In this document: one piece after another, positions 19,208 through 29,660 of the stretch | Numbering within the stretch: the first letter of the stretch is position 1 | Layout of the letters: every line of letters starts with the position of its first letter | Assembly: GCF_002930105.1 (NCBI RefSeq) | Contig: NZ_PJRN01000001.1 | Span: 248,001 to 312,000, forward strand | Source of the DNA: Billgrantia saliphila | Lineage (GTDB): Bacteria; Pseudomonadota; Gammaproteobacteria; Pseudomonadales; Halomonadaceae | Length of the DNA: 64,000 nt | Direction: 5' to 3' | The notes under the pieces: model-generated | The model's database searches: none | What the model saw: the letters and a program-made list of their open reading frames with translations, nothing else | What the model was told of the DNA's origin: nothing | Program-made: the position numbers and the translations under genes

Positions 19208-19522
19208 ATGAGCGACAAGACATGGCGTGACATGCGGCAGGTGAGGGCGGCGCGGGCCGCGACCCCGTCGCCGACGATCACTTTCCCCTGCGACTATTCG
19301 ATCAAGGTAGTGGGTGACGCCGCCGATGACTTTCCGGCCACCGTGTGCCAGGTGGTGTCGCGCCACGACGCCGACTTCGACGCCACGCGACTGGAAGTGG
19401 TTGCGAGCCGCAACGGGCGTTACCAGTCGGTGCGGTTGACGCTGCGAGCCACGGGCGAGGCCCAGCTCAAGGCGCTGTTCGCCGAACTCAAGGCGACTGG
19501 CCGCGTGCACATGGTGGTCTGA
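19208..19522 (+). CDS. ybeD: DUF493 (YbeD) family protein
   Basis: A small cytoplasmic protein of 104 residues with an ACT-like fold in E. coli YbeD; its function is not established. [13 protein letters not shown] and [21 protein letters not shown] match the family. It lies, as in E. coli, between dacA and lipB, and its stop overlaps the lipB start in TGATG. Confidence 0.92.
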   Translation: MSDKTWRDMRQVRAARAATPSPTITFPCDYSIKVVGDAADDFPATVCQVVSRHDADFDATRLEVVASRNGRYQSVRLTLRATGEAQLKALFAELKATGRVHMVV

Positions 19523-20211
19523 TGGGCGGTTTTGCCTCGCTTGCGCCGATTGTGCTCCATCGCCTGGGGCGACGTGACTATCTGCCGGTCTGGCAAGCCA
19601 TGCGCAAGCTCACCGATACCCGCGACAGTGGCACGCCCGATCAGTTCTGGTTGGTGGAGCACCATCCGGTGTTCACCCAGGGCCAGGCGGGCAAGCCCGA
19701 GCACTTGCTGATGCCGGGCGACATTCCGGTGGTGCAGACCGATCGGGGCGGACAGGTAACCTACCATGGGCCCGGCCAGGTGGTGCTCTATCCGTTGCTC
19801 GACGTGCGGCGCGCGCGGCTCGGTGTGCGCGATCTGGTCTCGGCGCTGGAGAATGCGGTGATTGCGCTGCTGGGCGATTACGACGTCCGCGCTCACGCAC
19901 GTCCCGATGCACCCGGTGTCTATGTGGGCGAGACAAAGATCGCTTCGCTGGGATTACGTATCCGTCGCGGGGCGAGCTTTCACGGCGTGGCGCTCAATGT
20001 AAACGGTGACCTGACTCCGTTCTCGCGTATCAATCCCTGTGGCTACGCCGGTATGACGATGACGCGGCTCGTCGATCTGATCGCTGACTGTCCCGGCGTC
20101 GAGGCGGTGGGGTCGAGGCTCGCATACTGCCTGGCCCATGAGCTGGGGCGTGTGCTGGTCGAAGCCGAGGCCGCTTGCCCGCACGCGATCCATGAGACAC
20201 CGACGTCCTGA
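19522..20211 (+). CDS. lipB: octanoyltransferase LipB
   Basis: Transfers octanoyl from acyl carrier protein to lipoyl-dependent proteins, the first step of lipoate synthesis. The 229-residue protein has the lysine motif [29 protein letters not shown] and the catalytic Cys in INPCGYAGM. Start 19522 was chosen because it overlaps the ybeD stop and begins at the family's first conserved block. Confidence 0.96.
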   Translation: MGGFASLAPIVLHRLGRRDYLPVWQAMRKLTDTRDSGTPDQFWLVEHHPVFTQGQAGKPEHLLMPGDIPVVQTDRGGQVTYHGPGQVVLYPLLDVRRARLGVRDLVSALENAVIALLGDYDVRAHARPDAPGVYVGETKIASLGLRIRRGASFHGVALNVNGDLTPFSRINPCGYAGMTMTRLVDLIADCPGVEAVGSRLAYCLAHELGRVLVEAEAACPHAIHETPTS

Positions 20212-20260
20212 GCGCGGCGAAAAGGGCGCAAAGCATGCCGGGGGTGGATAACCCGATGAT

Positions 20261-20294
20261 GCAAAAGGCGACCGCGAGAGCGGTCGCCTTTTGC
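20261..20294. terminator. bidirectional terminator between lipB and lipA
   Basis: A perfect stem, GCAAAAGGCGACCGC paired with GCGGTCGCCTTTTGC, lies between the convergent lipB and lipA genes, with A and T runs at either side of the GC core so that it can stop transcription from both directions. Confidence 0.85.
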
Positions 20295-20323
20295 ATGGCG
20301 CCAGCATTGGCTGAGTGAGAGCC

Positions 20324-21376
20324 TTAGCCGACGTTGATTGCGTCGATGCGATTGGGATCGGGAGACTGCCCGGGTATCTCGGCGGGAGCGGCCAGGCCCA
20401 GGTTGTTCTTCTCGAATACCCGATCGGCACGGTAGCTGGAGCGTACCAGCGGACCCGAGGCCACTTCCATGAACCCTTTCTCCAGTCCCAGGCGACGGTA
20501 GCGCTCGAACTCCTCGGGCGTAACCCAGCGCTCCACCGCTAGGTGGTTGCGGGTGGGGCGCAGGTACTGACCGAGCGTGACGATGTCGACGCCGATCTCG
20601 CGTAGGTCGTCTAAGGTGGCCAGTATCTCTTCGTCGGTTTCGCCGAGACCCAGCATGAGGCTGGTCTTGGTCAGTACCTCGGGCTTGTGGCGCTTGGCGT
20701 GGGCCAGTACATCCAGTGTCTTGCGGTAGCCGGCGCGGGGGTCGCGCACGGTGTGCGTCAAGCGCTCAACCGTCTCGACGTTCTGGGCGAACACCTCCAG
20801 CCCCGAATCGACCACGCGCTCGATGGCCACCGGATCGGCATCGAAATCGGGGGTCAGCGCCTCGACGACGACCGTTGGGGTGTTGGACTTGATCGCTCGA
20901 ATGCAGTCGGCGTAGTGGCCGGCGCCGCCGTCGGGCAGGTCATCCCGATCGACCGAGGTCAGTACGACGTAGCGCAGCCCCATCAGCTCGACCGACTTGG
21001 CCGTGTTGGCCGGTTCCTCGTGGTCGAGCCAGCCGCGGGGATTGCCGGTATCGACCGCGCAGAAGCGACAAGCGCGGGTGCAGACCGAGCCCATCAACAT
21101 GATGGTGGCGGTGCCGTTGCTCCAGCACTCGCCCATGTTGGGACAGTGAGACTCGGCACAGACGGTGCTCAGCCGGTGTTCGTTGACATTGCGCTTCACC
21201 GCCTCGAAGCGGTCGCCTCCCGGGATCTGGGCGCGCAGCCAGTGCGGTTTTCGGTGCGTCTCGGGGCGCTCCTCGACCTGCTTGCGCTGCTTGATGCCGT
21301 CCTTGATCACGGCCATGCCATGTTCGTTGCGGAACTTCTCCCCGCTCGGCACACGTTTTGAGGCGTTGTCGCTCAT
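20324..21376 (-). CDS. lipA: lipoyl synthase
   Basis: Radical SAM enzyme that inserts two sulfurs into the octanoyl group made by LipB. The 350-residue protein has the auxiliary cluster cysteines in [12 protein letters not shown], the radical [11 protein letters not shown], and the C-terminal SSYRAD serine ligand. Start 21376 ([15 protein letters not shown]) is preferred to codons upstream that are not conserved. It is unusual in facing lipB convergently rather than following it. Confidence 0.97.
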   Translation of the reverse strand: MSDNASKRVPSGEKFRNEHGMAVIKDGIKQRKQVEERPETHRKPHWLRAQIPGGDRFEAVKRNVNEHRLSTVCAESHCPNMGECWSNGTATIMLMGSVCTRACRFCAVDTGNPRGWLDHEEPANTAKSVELMGLRYVVLTSVDRDDLPDGGAGHYADCIRAIKSNTPTVVVEALTPDFDADPVAIERVVDSGLEVFAQNVETVERLTHTVRDPRAGYRKTLDVLAHAKRHKPEVLTKTSLMLGLGETDEEILATLDDLREIGVDIVTLGQYLRPTRNHLAVERWVTPEEFERYRRLGLEKGFMEVASGPLVRSSYRADRVFEKNNLGLAAPAEIPGQSPDPNRIDAINVG

Positions 21377-21558
21377 AGGGTGTGAGCCCCTCCACTCGGC
21401 GCTGCCAGACCATGTCGCCTTGCCTGAGGCGTCCGGCGAGCGGCCGGGATGACGGCGCACGGCCACATGGTATGCAGATTGATACGTTGGTCGCAGGCCA
21501 TTAATCTACCATACCCCGCTCGCCTGGGGACAGACGACCGCGCCCTGCGCGGGGACTC

Positions 21559-22548
21559 CTACGCGGGCGGTATCGGCAGGCAGATCACTCCGTGATCGGG
21601 CATCGGTTGCGGCGGCGCCCGGAAGTGGGCATCGATTTCGCCGAGCCGCTCGCGCACGAAGCGCAGGAACAGCTCGGTCACCGGGGTGGGGAAGCGATCA
21701 CGCGGGTAGACCGTGCACCACGAGCGGCGCAGCGGGAATCCCGGCAACGCCAGCTCGGCCAGCAGCCCCGCGCCGAGCTCCAGACGCACGGCCAGCCGCG
21801 GCAGGACCGCGACACCGAGATGTGCCATCACGCCCTGTTTGATGGCCTCGTTGGTGCCGAGCTCCATGGTGTGATGAAGCGCGACGTCCTGTTCGGCGGC
21901 TAGCTGCTCGAAGGCGGTGCGTACGCCCGATCCCGCCTCGCGCATCAGGACATAGTGGCGAGCCAGATCCTCCAGCGTCGGCGAGCGAGCCTCGAGCAGA
22001 GGGTGTCCGGGCCAGACCACCGGGATCAGCTCGTTTTCGAGAAAAGGCATGAACACGAGGTTGTCGTCGTCCTCGGGCACCATGGCCATGATCACCAGAT
22101 CGTCGCGGCGGGCGGCCAGGCGCTCGAGTGCCTGGCTGCGATTGCACACCTGCAGCCGTACCTGCACGTTGGGATAGCGGGCGCGAAAGCGCGCTATCAG
22201 ATGCGGTACCACGTACTGGGCGGTTGAAACGGCTGCCAGATTGAGCTCGCCCGAGATGGTGCCGGCCATGTCCGACAAGGCCATTTGCAGATGCGAGACC
22301 TGACCGAAGATGGCCTGGGTCGAGGCGGCCAGGGCGTCGGCGGCGGGCAAGACATGAAGCGTCTTGCCGGCATACTTGAATAGCGGCTGTCCCAGCGCCT
22401 GTTCGAGCTGCCGAATCTGGGCGCTGACCGCCGGCTGGGTCAAGCCCAGCTGCTCGGCCGCTCGCGAGTAGGACTGCTGGGAGTGCACGGCCTGGAAAAC
22501 CTGGAGCTGGCGAAAGGTCAGGCGATTCAACAGCCTTGGCGTCGTCAT
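21559..22548 (-). CDS. LysR-type transcriptional regulator
   Basis: A 329-residue regulator. The N-terminal helix-turn-helix (about 10-68) reads LTFRQLQVFQAVHSQQSYSR then AAEQLGLTQPAVSAQIRQLE, which resembles CbbR-like LysR proteins; residues 95-310 are a periplasmic-binding-type effector domain. It is divergent from the biotin-carboxylase-like gene with about 115 bases between, the usual arrangement for a LysR regulator and its target. The effector and regulon are unknown. Confidence 0.92.
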   Translation of the reverse strand: MTTPRLLNRLTFRQLQVFQAVHSQQSYSRAAEQLGLTQPAVSAQIRQLEQALGQPLFKYAGKTLHVLPAADALAASTQAIFGQVSHLQMALSDMAGTISGELNLAAVSTAQYVVPHLIARFRARYPNVQVRLQVCNRSQALERLAARRDDLVIMAMVPEDDDNLVFMPFLENELIPVVWPGHPLLEARSPTLEDLARHYVLMREAGSGVRTAFEQLAAEQDVALHHTMELGTNEAIKQGVMAHLGVAVLPRLAVRLELGAGLLAELALPGFPLRRSWCTVYPRDRFPTPVTELFLRFVRERLGEIDAHFRAPPQPMPDHGVICLPIPPA

Positions 22549-22663
22549 CGGTCGATCCGCTGGAAGGGCGCAGCGCGGCCCGGTGGAGGCATCTCATTTT
22601 CATGCTATCACCGCCGCCGCTCGTGGTCATGCCGAGCGCCGCGGTGACGAGGAGGTTGACGAC

Positions 22664-23614
22664 ATGCAAGCCGACGACAACGATTCGGGACATGCCCTGA
22701 GTTGGCAGCGTGTGATGCTGGCCGGAAGCGGCCTGGCGGCCCTGCGCGCGGAGCAGGCCTGTGCCGAACTCGGGCTGGACTGGCGCAACGCTGCGAATGG
22801 TGAGGACATCGTCGAGCGCGCCGTACGGCTCGGCTGCAAGGCGCTGCATCCCGGCGAGTCCTCCGTGGAAGAGCAGTGGCGTCTGGCTCGTGCCTGTCAG
22901 CAGGCCGGCCTGGCTTTTATCGGCCCGCGCGAGTCGCTGATCGCCGCCATGTGCGATGAAGCCGCCAGCCGCCAGTTGATGCGCGAGGCGGGGTTGCCGC
23001 TGGGCGATACTCGGCATCGGACGCCCTGCGTGCACCTGCCGGTACTGGCCGATACCCGGGGGCAGGCGCTTGCGCTGATCGAGCATGAAGTGCTCGACGA
23101 TACCTTCGCCGTGGCGCCCAGCGAGCGACTCACCCCTGAACAGCGCGCCTATCTGGGGCAGCTTGCGATCCAGGGCGCGCGTGCCGTGGGGCTGGTGGGG
23201 CTGGCGACACTGAGCTTCACTCTGGTCGGCAATCGCCCGGGATTCGTTGCCATGTGGCCGGGACTGACCGGCTTTGACGGACTCGCCGAGGTGCTGACCG
23301 GCCTCGACCTGTCGGTCGAGTTGATGCGGCTGGTAGCGGGGGAGCGCTTGAAGCGGCCCCGCGTCGGGCCGATGGGGCATGGTCCCGGGCGTCCCGGCCA
23401 GGCGCGCTGGCGACGGCTCGCTCCCGGTGTGGGGCAATTGGGAGGCGGGCCGGGTGTTCGGCTGGACCGAGCCGTCCTCGCTCCGGAAGCCGAGACGCGG
23501 CTACTGGTTTGGGGGCGCGATGGCGCCGAGGCACGGCGACGTGAACGGCGCGCGCTGGCGGAATGGGGTGGTGATGCTGGGCTGTCGACGGATGGAGACG
23601 ACCCGCGAGGTTGA
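22664..23614 (+). CDS. shrunken biotin-carboxylase-like protein
   Basis: A 316-residue protein that follows biotin carboxylase (AccC) in outline. The N-terminal part has CKALHPGESSVEEQWRLARA and LAFIGPRESLIAAM, matching the HPGYGFLSEN and FIGP region. Later pieces, ARAVGLVGLATLSF and LTGLDLSVELMRLVAGE, match the carboxylase end. The Gly-rich ATP loop is missing, and the LEMN and RLQVEH motifs are replaced (VAMW, GLTGFDG), so catalysis is unlikely. Start 22664 has GAGGAGG upstream; an earlier in-frame ATG at 22583 lacks one. The last 75 or so residues are Arg/Gly-rich and unlike AccC. Its function is unknown. Confidence 0.7.
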   Translation: MQADDNDSGHALSWQRVMLAGSGLAALRAEQACAELGLDWRNAANGEDIVERAVRLGCKALHPGESSVEEQWRLARACQQAGLAFIGPRESLIAAMCDEAASRQLMREAGLPLGDTRHRTPCVHLPVLADTRGQALALIEHEVLDDTFAVAPSERLTPEQRAYLGQLAIQGARAVGLVGLATLSFTLVGNRPGFVAMWPGLTGFDGLAEVLTGLDLSVELMRLVAGERLKRPRVGPMGHGPGRPGQARWRRLAPGVGQLGGGPGVRLDRAVLAPEAETRLLVWGRDGAEARRRERRALAEWGGDAGLSTDGDDPRG

Positions 23615-23655
23615 ACTTCATCGCACCGTCGGACACAAAAAAACCACAAAAACGG

Positions 23656-23674
23656 CTGCGCCGGACCGGCGCAG
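23656..23674. repeat. perfect 9-1-9 inverted repeat upstream of the DUF3141 gene
   Basis: CTGCGCCGG and its complement flank a single A, with an A-rich run just before. About 15 bases on, TGTTGCAGCGCAGCAAACA (23688-23706) is another near-palindrome. They could be operator sites or a terminator acting on the minus strand, although no minus-strand gene ends here. Confidence 0.5.
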
Positions 23675-23758
23675 GGCGTACTATGCTTGTTGCAGCGCAG
23701 CAAACAGTTTCTTCCCGATGTCGTGACACTCGACGTCGGCGAACCTCTGGAGTCGAAC

Positions 23759-26155
23759 ATGAACTCACTGATGCCGACACCGCCTGCCGAGGCGCTCAGT
23801 TTCCTTGACCCCTTCGGTATCGGCCGTGCCGCCTTCGACTACTGGCGCGATGCCGTCGAACGCAGTGTGCTTTACATGGACGTGATGCGCGAGCGGGGCA
23901 ACCAGTATCTCGAACACATCGAGAAGACCAAACCCAACGTACTCGGTTTCGACGCCGAGGTCGTGATGGATGGCCGCACATTGTCGCGGCCGGTCAACTA
24001 TGAGCTGATGAAGATCCTGCCCCCGGCGGGGGTCGAGATCGACCCGCAGTCGCGCCCCTTCGTGGTGGTCGATCCGCGGGCCGGCCACGGGCCGGGCATC
24101 GGCGGCTTCAAGCCGGACAGCGAGATTGGCGTCGCCCTGCGCGCTGGCCATCCCTGCTATTTCATCGGCTTCCTGCCTTACCCGGAACCGGGACAGACCG
24201 TCGAGGACGTGGTCGAAGCAGAGATCGCCTTCCTGCGCCGCGTCGTCGAGCTGCATCCGGAATCCTGCGAAAAGCCCATGGTGGTGGGCAACTGCCAGGC
24301 CGGCTGGCAGATCATGATGGCGGCCTCGCTGGAGCCCGACGTGTTCGGGCCGATCCTGATCGCCGGTGCGCCGCTCTCCTACTGGGCCGGCGAGCGGGGA
24401 CGCGCGCCGATGCGCTATACCGGAGGCATGTCCGGCGGTAGCTGGATGACGACGCTGGCCAGCGATCTGGGCAGCGGCCTGTTCGATGGTGCCCTTCTGG
24501 TCCAGAACTTCGAGCGGCTCAACCCGGCCAACACCTGGTGGGACAAGCAGTATCGGCTCTATGCGAGCGTCGACAGCGAAGCGGAGCGCTACCTGAACTT
24601 CGAGCGTTGGTGGGGCGGCCACGTGGTGCTGGGCGGCGAGGAGATCCAGTACATCGTCGACAACCTGTTCATCGGCAATCGACTCTCGACCGCCCAACTG
24701 GTCACCTCCGACGGTCGGCGCATCGATTTGCGCAACGTGCGCTCGCCGGTGGTGGTGTTCTGCTCCCAGGGCGACGACATCACGCCGCCTCCCCAGGCGC
24801 TGGGCTGGGTACGCGATCTCTACGACGGGGTCGACGACATCATCGCCAACGAGCAGACCATCGTCTACTGCGTGCACGACAGCACCGGTCATCTGGGCAT
24901 CTTCGTGTCGAGCAGTGTATCTCGTAAGGAGCATACCGAGTTCACCGCCAACATCGACTATATCGACGTTCTGCCGCCGGGGCTCTACGAGACCAGCGTG
25001 ACCAGCGCCGCCGAGCGCGACGACGCCGAGCTCCTGGAGCGCGATTACCTGCTCGAGTTCAAGGCGCGTTCGATCGAAGGACTCAACCGCGACGTTCTGC
25101 ATCATCGTGAGGATGACGACACTCGCTTCGCCACCGTGGCGCGCATCTCGGAGATCAATCTGGGACTTTACCGCCTGTTCTGGCAGCCCTGGATTCGTGT
25201 GGTAATGACCCCCGAGGCGTCTCGCCTGGTACGCCGTCTCCATCCGATTCGACTCGGCTATAAACTGCTTTCCGATCGCAACCCGCTTTCGGTTCCCCTG
25301 CCGGTGCTGGCGGACTGGGTGCGTCAGGATCGTCATCAGGTCGACGAGAACAACGTCTTTCGCACCATGGAGAAGTCCGTCTCGGCGCAGATCAGCCACG
25401 CGCTGGATACCTGGCGTGAGATTCGCGACCAGAGCATCGAGCAGACCTTCCTCACCGTGTACGGCCAGCCGCTGCTGCAGACGATGGTGGGGCTGGGTGG
25501 CGACGCCCACGTGCATCGCCGCCGTCCGGGCAGCGAGCCGGAGCATCGGCGTTTCATCGAGCGGCGCCAGGACGAGCTGCGGCACCGCGTGGCGGAAGGC
25601 GGCAGCCACGAGGCGGTGATGCGTTCGGTCATCCACGTGCTGGGCGGTTCGCCGACAACCGACGAACGCAACTTCAAGCGCCTGCGGACGTCCCGTGTCG
25701 AGCTGGAGCCCAGCAGCAGCCTGGCGGACTTCAAGCACTTGGTGCGCGAACAGTTCTTCATTCTCAAGCTGCACCGTGAGGAGGCGCTCGAAGCGATTCC
25801 CGAGCTGCTCTCGGGCGAGAGCGCGGAGGCGATTCGCGGCTACCTCGCGCACATCGACCACGTGCTGGCCGCCAGCGGTGAGCTGTCCGAGCAATCCAGC
25901 AAGCGCTACGAGCACATCCGGTCTCTGTTCGAGCAGGCCATGGAGCGGGCCGATCCGGCGGAGCGTCGCCAGGCCTTGGCCGATCTGCACGATCAGGTCG
26001 AAAGTGGGGCCAAGGCCGAGGTCGCGGCACGCGACGAGGTCGAGCGGTTGCTTGCCGCACCGCCCGCCCAGAAAAGCGCCGGTGAATCGAAGGCTAGCCA
26101 GCCCCGGCGCAACGCCGGCAAGCGGGCGCCGCGCAGGGCAAGCAAGAAGGATTGA
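23759..26155 (+). CDS. DUF3141 protein with a PhaC-like alpha/beta-hydrolase domain
   Basis: A 798-residue cytoplasmic protein. Residues about 100-430 form an alpha/beta-hydrolase with the nucleophile elbow VGNCQAGW, where Cys179 is the presumed nucleophile as in polyhydroxyalkanoate synthases, then CSQGDDITPPPQA (acid) and HDSTGHLGIF (His). Residues about 450-760 are a helical region I do not recognise outside DUF3141, and the tail is Lys/Arg/Ala-rich (RRNAGKRAPRRASKKD) like PHA-granule proteins. Members are often listed as poly(3-hydroxyalkanoate) synthetase-like, but substrate and activity are unproven. Start 23759 opens MNSLMPTPPAEALSF; an upstream in-frame ATG at 23687 lies in the promoter region. 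Confidence 0.85.
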   Translation: MNSLMPTPPAEALSFLDPFGIGRAAFDYWRDAVERSVLYMDVMRERGNQYLEHIEKTKPNVLGFDAEVVMDGRTLSRPVNYELMKILPPAGVEIDPQSRPFVVVDPRAGHGPGIGGFKPDSEIGVALRAGHPCYFIGFLPYPEPGQTVEDVVEAEIAFLRRVVELHPESCEKPMVVGNCQAGWQIMMAASLEPDVFGPILIAGAPLSYWAGERGRAPMRYTGGMSGGSWMTTLASDLGSGLFDGALLVQNFERLNPANTWWDKQYRLYASVDSEAERYLNFERWWGGHVVLGGEEIQYIVDNLFIGNRLSTAQLVTSDGRRIDLRNVRSPVVVFCSQGDDITPPPQALGWVRDLYDGVDDIIANEQTIVYCVHDSTGHLGIFVSSSVSRKEHTEFTANIDYIDVLPPGLYETSVTSAAERDDAELLERDYLLEFKARSIEGLNRDVLHHREDDDTRFATVARISEINLGLYRLFWQPWIRVVMTPEASRLVRRLHPIRLGYKLLSDRNPLSVPLPVLADWVRQDRHQVDENNVFRTMEKSVSAQISHALDTWREIRDQSIEQTFLTVYGQPLLQTMVGLGGDAHVHRRRPGSEPEHRRFIERRQDELRHRVAEGGSHEAVMRSVIHVLGGSPTTDERNFKRLRTSRVELEPSSSLADFKHLVREQFFILKLHREEALEAIPELLSGESAEAIRGYLAHIDHVLAASGELSEQSSKRYEHIRSLFEQAMERADPAERRQALADLHDQVESGAKAEVAARDEVERLLAAPPAQKSAGESKASQPRRNAGKRAPRRASKKD

Positions 26156-26182
26156 CCCCGCTTGCCGATGACAGCACCATCC

Positions 26183-26213
26183 GCGCCCCCGCCGGTTTTT
26201 CCGGCGGGGGCGC
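26183..26213 (+). terminator. GC hairpin after the DUF3141 gene
   Basis: GCGCCCCCGCCGG and its exact complement flank a five-T loop. There is no T run after the stem, so termination would be weak or Rho-assisted. Confidence 0.5.
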
Positions 26214-26440
26214 AAGCGTTGGGGGGGACGACATTGGCCCGACGTGCCGATGACGCTACCTTGATGCTACGTTCCCGATGCTGGTTTACTCCGCCAAAGT
26301 GGTCGCGACTGGCGCGAAGCGGGTGGCTGGGGTAGGGTAAGCGGATTTTTCACCCCGCGAGGATCGTCCGCCGAGGCACCGGTGGACCGGAACCGTTCAG
26401 GTGGGGCTCCAGAACCCCGCCGTGCAGAATGTGGAGCACT

Positions 26441-29068
26441 ATGGGCAAGTCATTGGTCATCGTCGAGTCGCCGGCCAAGGCCAAGACGATCAACAAGTAT
26501 CTCGGCAGCGAGTTCATCGTGAAGTCGAGCGTGGGTCATATCCGTGACCTGCCGACCAGCGGCTCGGGCAAGGCGGCTTCCGATCCCAAGGAGCGCGCGC
26601 GCCAGGCAGCAGCGACACGCAAGATGTCGCCCGATGAGAAGGCCGAGTACAAGAAGCACAAGGCCAAGGATCAGCTCATCCGGCGCATGGGCATCGACCC
26701 GGAGCACGGCTGGAAGGCTCACTACGAGATCCTGCCCGGCAAGGAAAAGGTGGTCGCCGAGCTGCAGAAGCTGGCCGAGAAGGCCGATGCCGTGTATCTC
26801 GCCACCGATCTGGACCGCGAGGGTGAGGCCATCGCCTGGCACCTCAAGGAGACCATCGGCGGCGCCGACGAGCGCTATCGCCGTGTGGTGTTCAACGAGA
26901 TCACCAAGAATGCGATCAAGGAGGCATTCAAGGAGCCCGGCACGCTCAATATTCCCCGCGTCGAGGCCCAGCAGGCCAGGCGCTTTCTCGACCGCGTGGT
27001 GGGTTTCATGCTCTCGCCGCTGCTGTGGGCGAAGATCGCCCGCGGCCTCTCGGCCGGCCGGGTGCAGTCGGTGGCGGTGCGCCTGATCGTCGAACGCGAG
27101 CGCGAGATACGAGCCTTCGTTCCCGAAGAGTTCTGGGACGTGCATGCCGATCTCGTCTCGAAGGATGGCGAGCCCGTGCGTTTCGAACTGGTGCGTCAGG
27201 ATGGGAAGGCCTTCCGGCCCACCTCGGAAGCCGAAACGCTCGAGCGTATCGAGCGCCTGCGCAAGGCGAGCCTTGCCATCACGGCGCGGGAGGACAAGCC
27301 CACCCGTTCGAAGCCGAATGCCCCCTTCATCACCTCGACCCTGCAGCAGGCCGCCAGCGGGCGACTCGGCTTCTCGGTGAAGAAGACCATGACGCTGGCC
27401 CAGCGCCTCTACGAGGCGGGCTACATCACCTACATGCGTACCGACTCCACCAACCTGTCCCAGGACGCGGTGGCCATGGCGCGCGAGCATATCGAGCAGG
27501 AGTACGGCAAGCGCTACCTGCCCGAGTCGCCCAACCGCTACTCGAGCAAGGAGGGCGCACAGGAAGCGCACGAAGCGATCCGCCCCTCCGACGTCAATCG
27601 CATGGCCCCCGACCTGGCCGGCATGGAGCGTGACGCCGAGCGCCTGTACGAATTGATCTGGCGCCAGTTCGTGGCGTGCCAGATGACCCCGGCCGAATAC
27701 CTCTCCAGCACCCTCACCGTGGAAGCCGACGGCTATGAGCTCAAGGCCAAGGGGCGCGTGCTCAAGTTCGACGGTTACACCCGGGTCATGAAGCCGGCCG
27801 GCAAGAACGAGGACCAGGCGTTGCCGGACCTCGCCGAGGGCACGCCCATGCAACTCGAGGCGCTCGACCCCCAGCAGCACTTCACCAAGCCGCCGGCGCG
27901 CTACACCGAAGCGAGCCTGGTCAAGGAGCTGGAAAAGCGCGGTATCGGCCGTCCCTCGACCTATGCCTCGATCATCTCCACCATCCAGGATCGCGGCTAC
28001 GTCAAGCTCGAAAACCGGCGCTTCTACGCCGAGAAACTTGGCGACATCGTCACCGAGCGGCTCAAGGAATCCTTCCCCGACCTGATGGATTTCTCCTTCA
28101 CCGCGCGCATGGAAGATAGCCTCGACGAGGTCGCCGAGGGTGAGCGCAACTGGCGCGAACTGCTTGATGCGTTCTATGCCGAGTTTCGCGAGGAACTCGA
28201 AGCTGCCGAGAGCGAGGAGGGCATGCGGCCAAACCAGCCGGTGCCCACCGATATCGACTGCCCCTCCTGTGGGCGCAAGATGCAGATACGCACGGCCTCA
28301 ACCGGCGTGTTCCTGGGCTGCTCCGGCTATAACCTGCCGCCCAAGGAGCGTTGCAAGACCACCATCGACCTGCTTCCCGGCGACGAGGCGGTACCCGCCG
28401 ATGCCGGTGAGGAGGCCGAGACCCTGGCTCTACGAGCCAAGCACCGCTGCCCCAAGTGCGGCACGGCGATGGACAGCTACCTGATCGACGAGACGCGCAA
28501 ATTGCATATTTGCGGCAACAGCCCCGACTGCGAAGGCTACGAGATCGAGCCCGGCAAGTTCCGCATCAAGGGCTACGACGGACCGACCATCGAGTGCGAC
28601 AAGTGTGGCAGCGAGATGCAGCTCAAGTCGGGGCGTTTCGGCAAGTACTTCGGCTGCACCAACGAGGCGTGCAAGAACACCCGCAAGCTGCTGCGCAACG
28701 GCGAGGTGGCCCCGCCCAAGATGGACCCCGTTCCGATGCCGGAGCTGGCCTGCCAGAAGGTCGACGACCACTATGTGCTGCGCGACGGCGCCAGCGGCCT
28801 GTTCCTTGCCGCCAGCAAATTCCCTCGCAATCGCGAGACGCGCCCGCCCCTGGTGCGCGAACTGCGGGCACACGCCGACGAGCTTCCCGAGAAGTATCGC
28901 TACCTGCTCGACGCGCCCAGCGAGGATCCGGAGGGTCGCCCGGCGCAGATCCGCTTCTCGCGCAAGCAGAAGGAGCAGTTCGTGATGACCGAGGAGGAGG
29001 GCAAGGCAACCGGGTGGAAGGCATCCTACGCTAACGGTAGGTGGCAGGTGGAGGACAAGCGCAAGTGA
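26441..29068 (+). CDS. topA: DNA topoisomerase I
   Basis: Relaxes negative supercoils by passing a strand through a transient single-strand break. The 875-residue protein opens [16 protein letters not shown] (Toprim domain, with [13 protein letters not shown]), carries the active Tyr331 in [10 protein letters not shown], and ends with cysteine zinc ribbons ([24 protein letters not shown]). Start 26441 matches the E. coli N-terminus; an ATG four codons earlier is also open. The stop overlaps the next gene's GTG (GTGA). Confidence 0.98.
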   Translation: MGKSLVIVESPAKAKTINKYLGSEFIVKSSVGHIRDLPTSGSGKAASDPKERARQAAATRKMSPDEKAEYKKHKAKDQLIRRMGIDPEHGWKAHYEILPGKEKVVAELQKLAEKADAVYLATDLDREGEAIAWHLKETIGGADERYRRVVFNEITKNAIKEAFKEPGTLNIPRVEAQQARRFLDRVVGFMLSPLLWAKIARGLSAGRVQSVAVRLIVEREREIRAFVPEEFWDVHADLVSKDGEPVRFELVRQDGKAFRPTSEAETLERIERLRKASLAITAREDKPTRSKPNAPFITSTLQQAASGRLGFSVKKTMTLAQRLYEAGYITYMRTDSTNLSQDAVAMAREHIEQEYGKRYLPESPNRYSSKEGAQEAHEAIRPSDVNRMAPDLAGMERDAERLYELIWRQFVACQMTPAEYLSSTLTVEADGYELKAKGRVLKFDGYTRVMKPAGKNEDQALPDLAEGTPMQLEALDPQQHFTKPPARYTEASLVKELEKRGIGRPSTYASIISTIQDRGYVKLENRRFYAEKLGDIVTERLKESFPDLMDFSFTARMEDSLDEVAEGERNWRELLDAFYAEFREELEAAESEEGMRPNQPVPTDIDCPSCGRKMQIRTASTGVFLGCSGYNLPPKERCKTTIDLLPGDEAVPADAGEEAETLALRAKHRCPKCGTAMDSYLIDETRKLHICGNSPDCEGYEIEPGKFRIKGYDGPTIECDKCGSEMQLKSGRFGKYFGCTNEACKNTRKLLRNGEVAPPKMDPVPMPELACQKVDDHYVLRDGASGLFLAASKFPRNRETRPPLVRELRAHADELPEKYRYLLDAPSEDPEGRPAQIRFSRKQKEQFVMTEEEGKATGWKASYANGRWQVEDKRK

Positions 29069-29529
29069 ACCCACGAGCCCGTACCAATCAACTGCTCTAC
29101 CAGGCCGAGCTGATGCTGGATATCGCCTCGGGCGAGGACGAACATGCCGAGGCCCGGCGCATGGCCGCGGAAGAATCGGCCCTCGCCCTGGCCGAGCTGG
29201 CGCTGGAGTCGCTGCTGCGCGAAGTCACAGAGCATGCCCGCCTGGCGCGTCATGAATGGCGCGAGTTGCTCGGTCCCGAAGGGGCGGGCATCGCCGAGCT
29301 GCATCGCCTGCGCGAGCTAGCGGCACGCCCCGAGAGTTGGTTGGCTTGGCTGCTCGATCGTATCGAGGCGCTGCACGATAGTGCCGGCGCTGCGCGACGC
29401 CGCAGCGCGGCAGGCCAGGGCATGATTGCCGTGGGCAGTGCGGCGGCACTGGGCGAAGAGTTACGCGCCTGCCTGCGGGAGGCCAAACATGAGATCGCGA
29501 TGCTGCGCGAGACCAGCATCGAATGGTGA
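29065..29529 (+). CDS. DUF6586-like small helical protein downstream of topA
   Basis: A 154-residue, almost wholly helical, Ala/Glu/Leu/Arg-rich protein beginning [18 protein letters not shown]. Start GTG 29065 overlaps the topA stop, so translation is coupled. A similar gene lies next to topA in Pseudomonas, from memory, and the family is annotated only as a domain of unknown function. No catalytic motif is visible. A role linked to TopA is suggested by context only. Confidence 0.75.
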   Translation: MNPRARTNQLLYQAELMLDIASGEDEHAEARRMAAEESALALAELALESLLREVTEHARLARHEWRELLGPEGAGIAELHRLRELAARPESWLAWLLDRIEALHDSAGAARRRSAAGQGMIAVGSAAALGEELRACLREAKHEIAMLRETSIEW

Positions 29530-29660
29530 GCGGGGCCCTCTCGATCATTGATAAGGGGACCAGGCGCCGGTCGTTTGGCAGGTGCGACGTGCAGTCGCTC
29601 GAAGGTTATTGAGTTTATATGCCAGACTGCAGGTAGGTTCCCCAGTGCAAGGAGACCGCC

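Noticed and set aside
21698-23437. 579-codon minus-strand frame across the LysR and biotin-carboxylase-like genes
   Set aside because: It runs out of frame through the LysR gene and antisense to its neighbour; no motifs.
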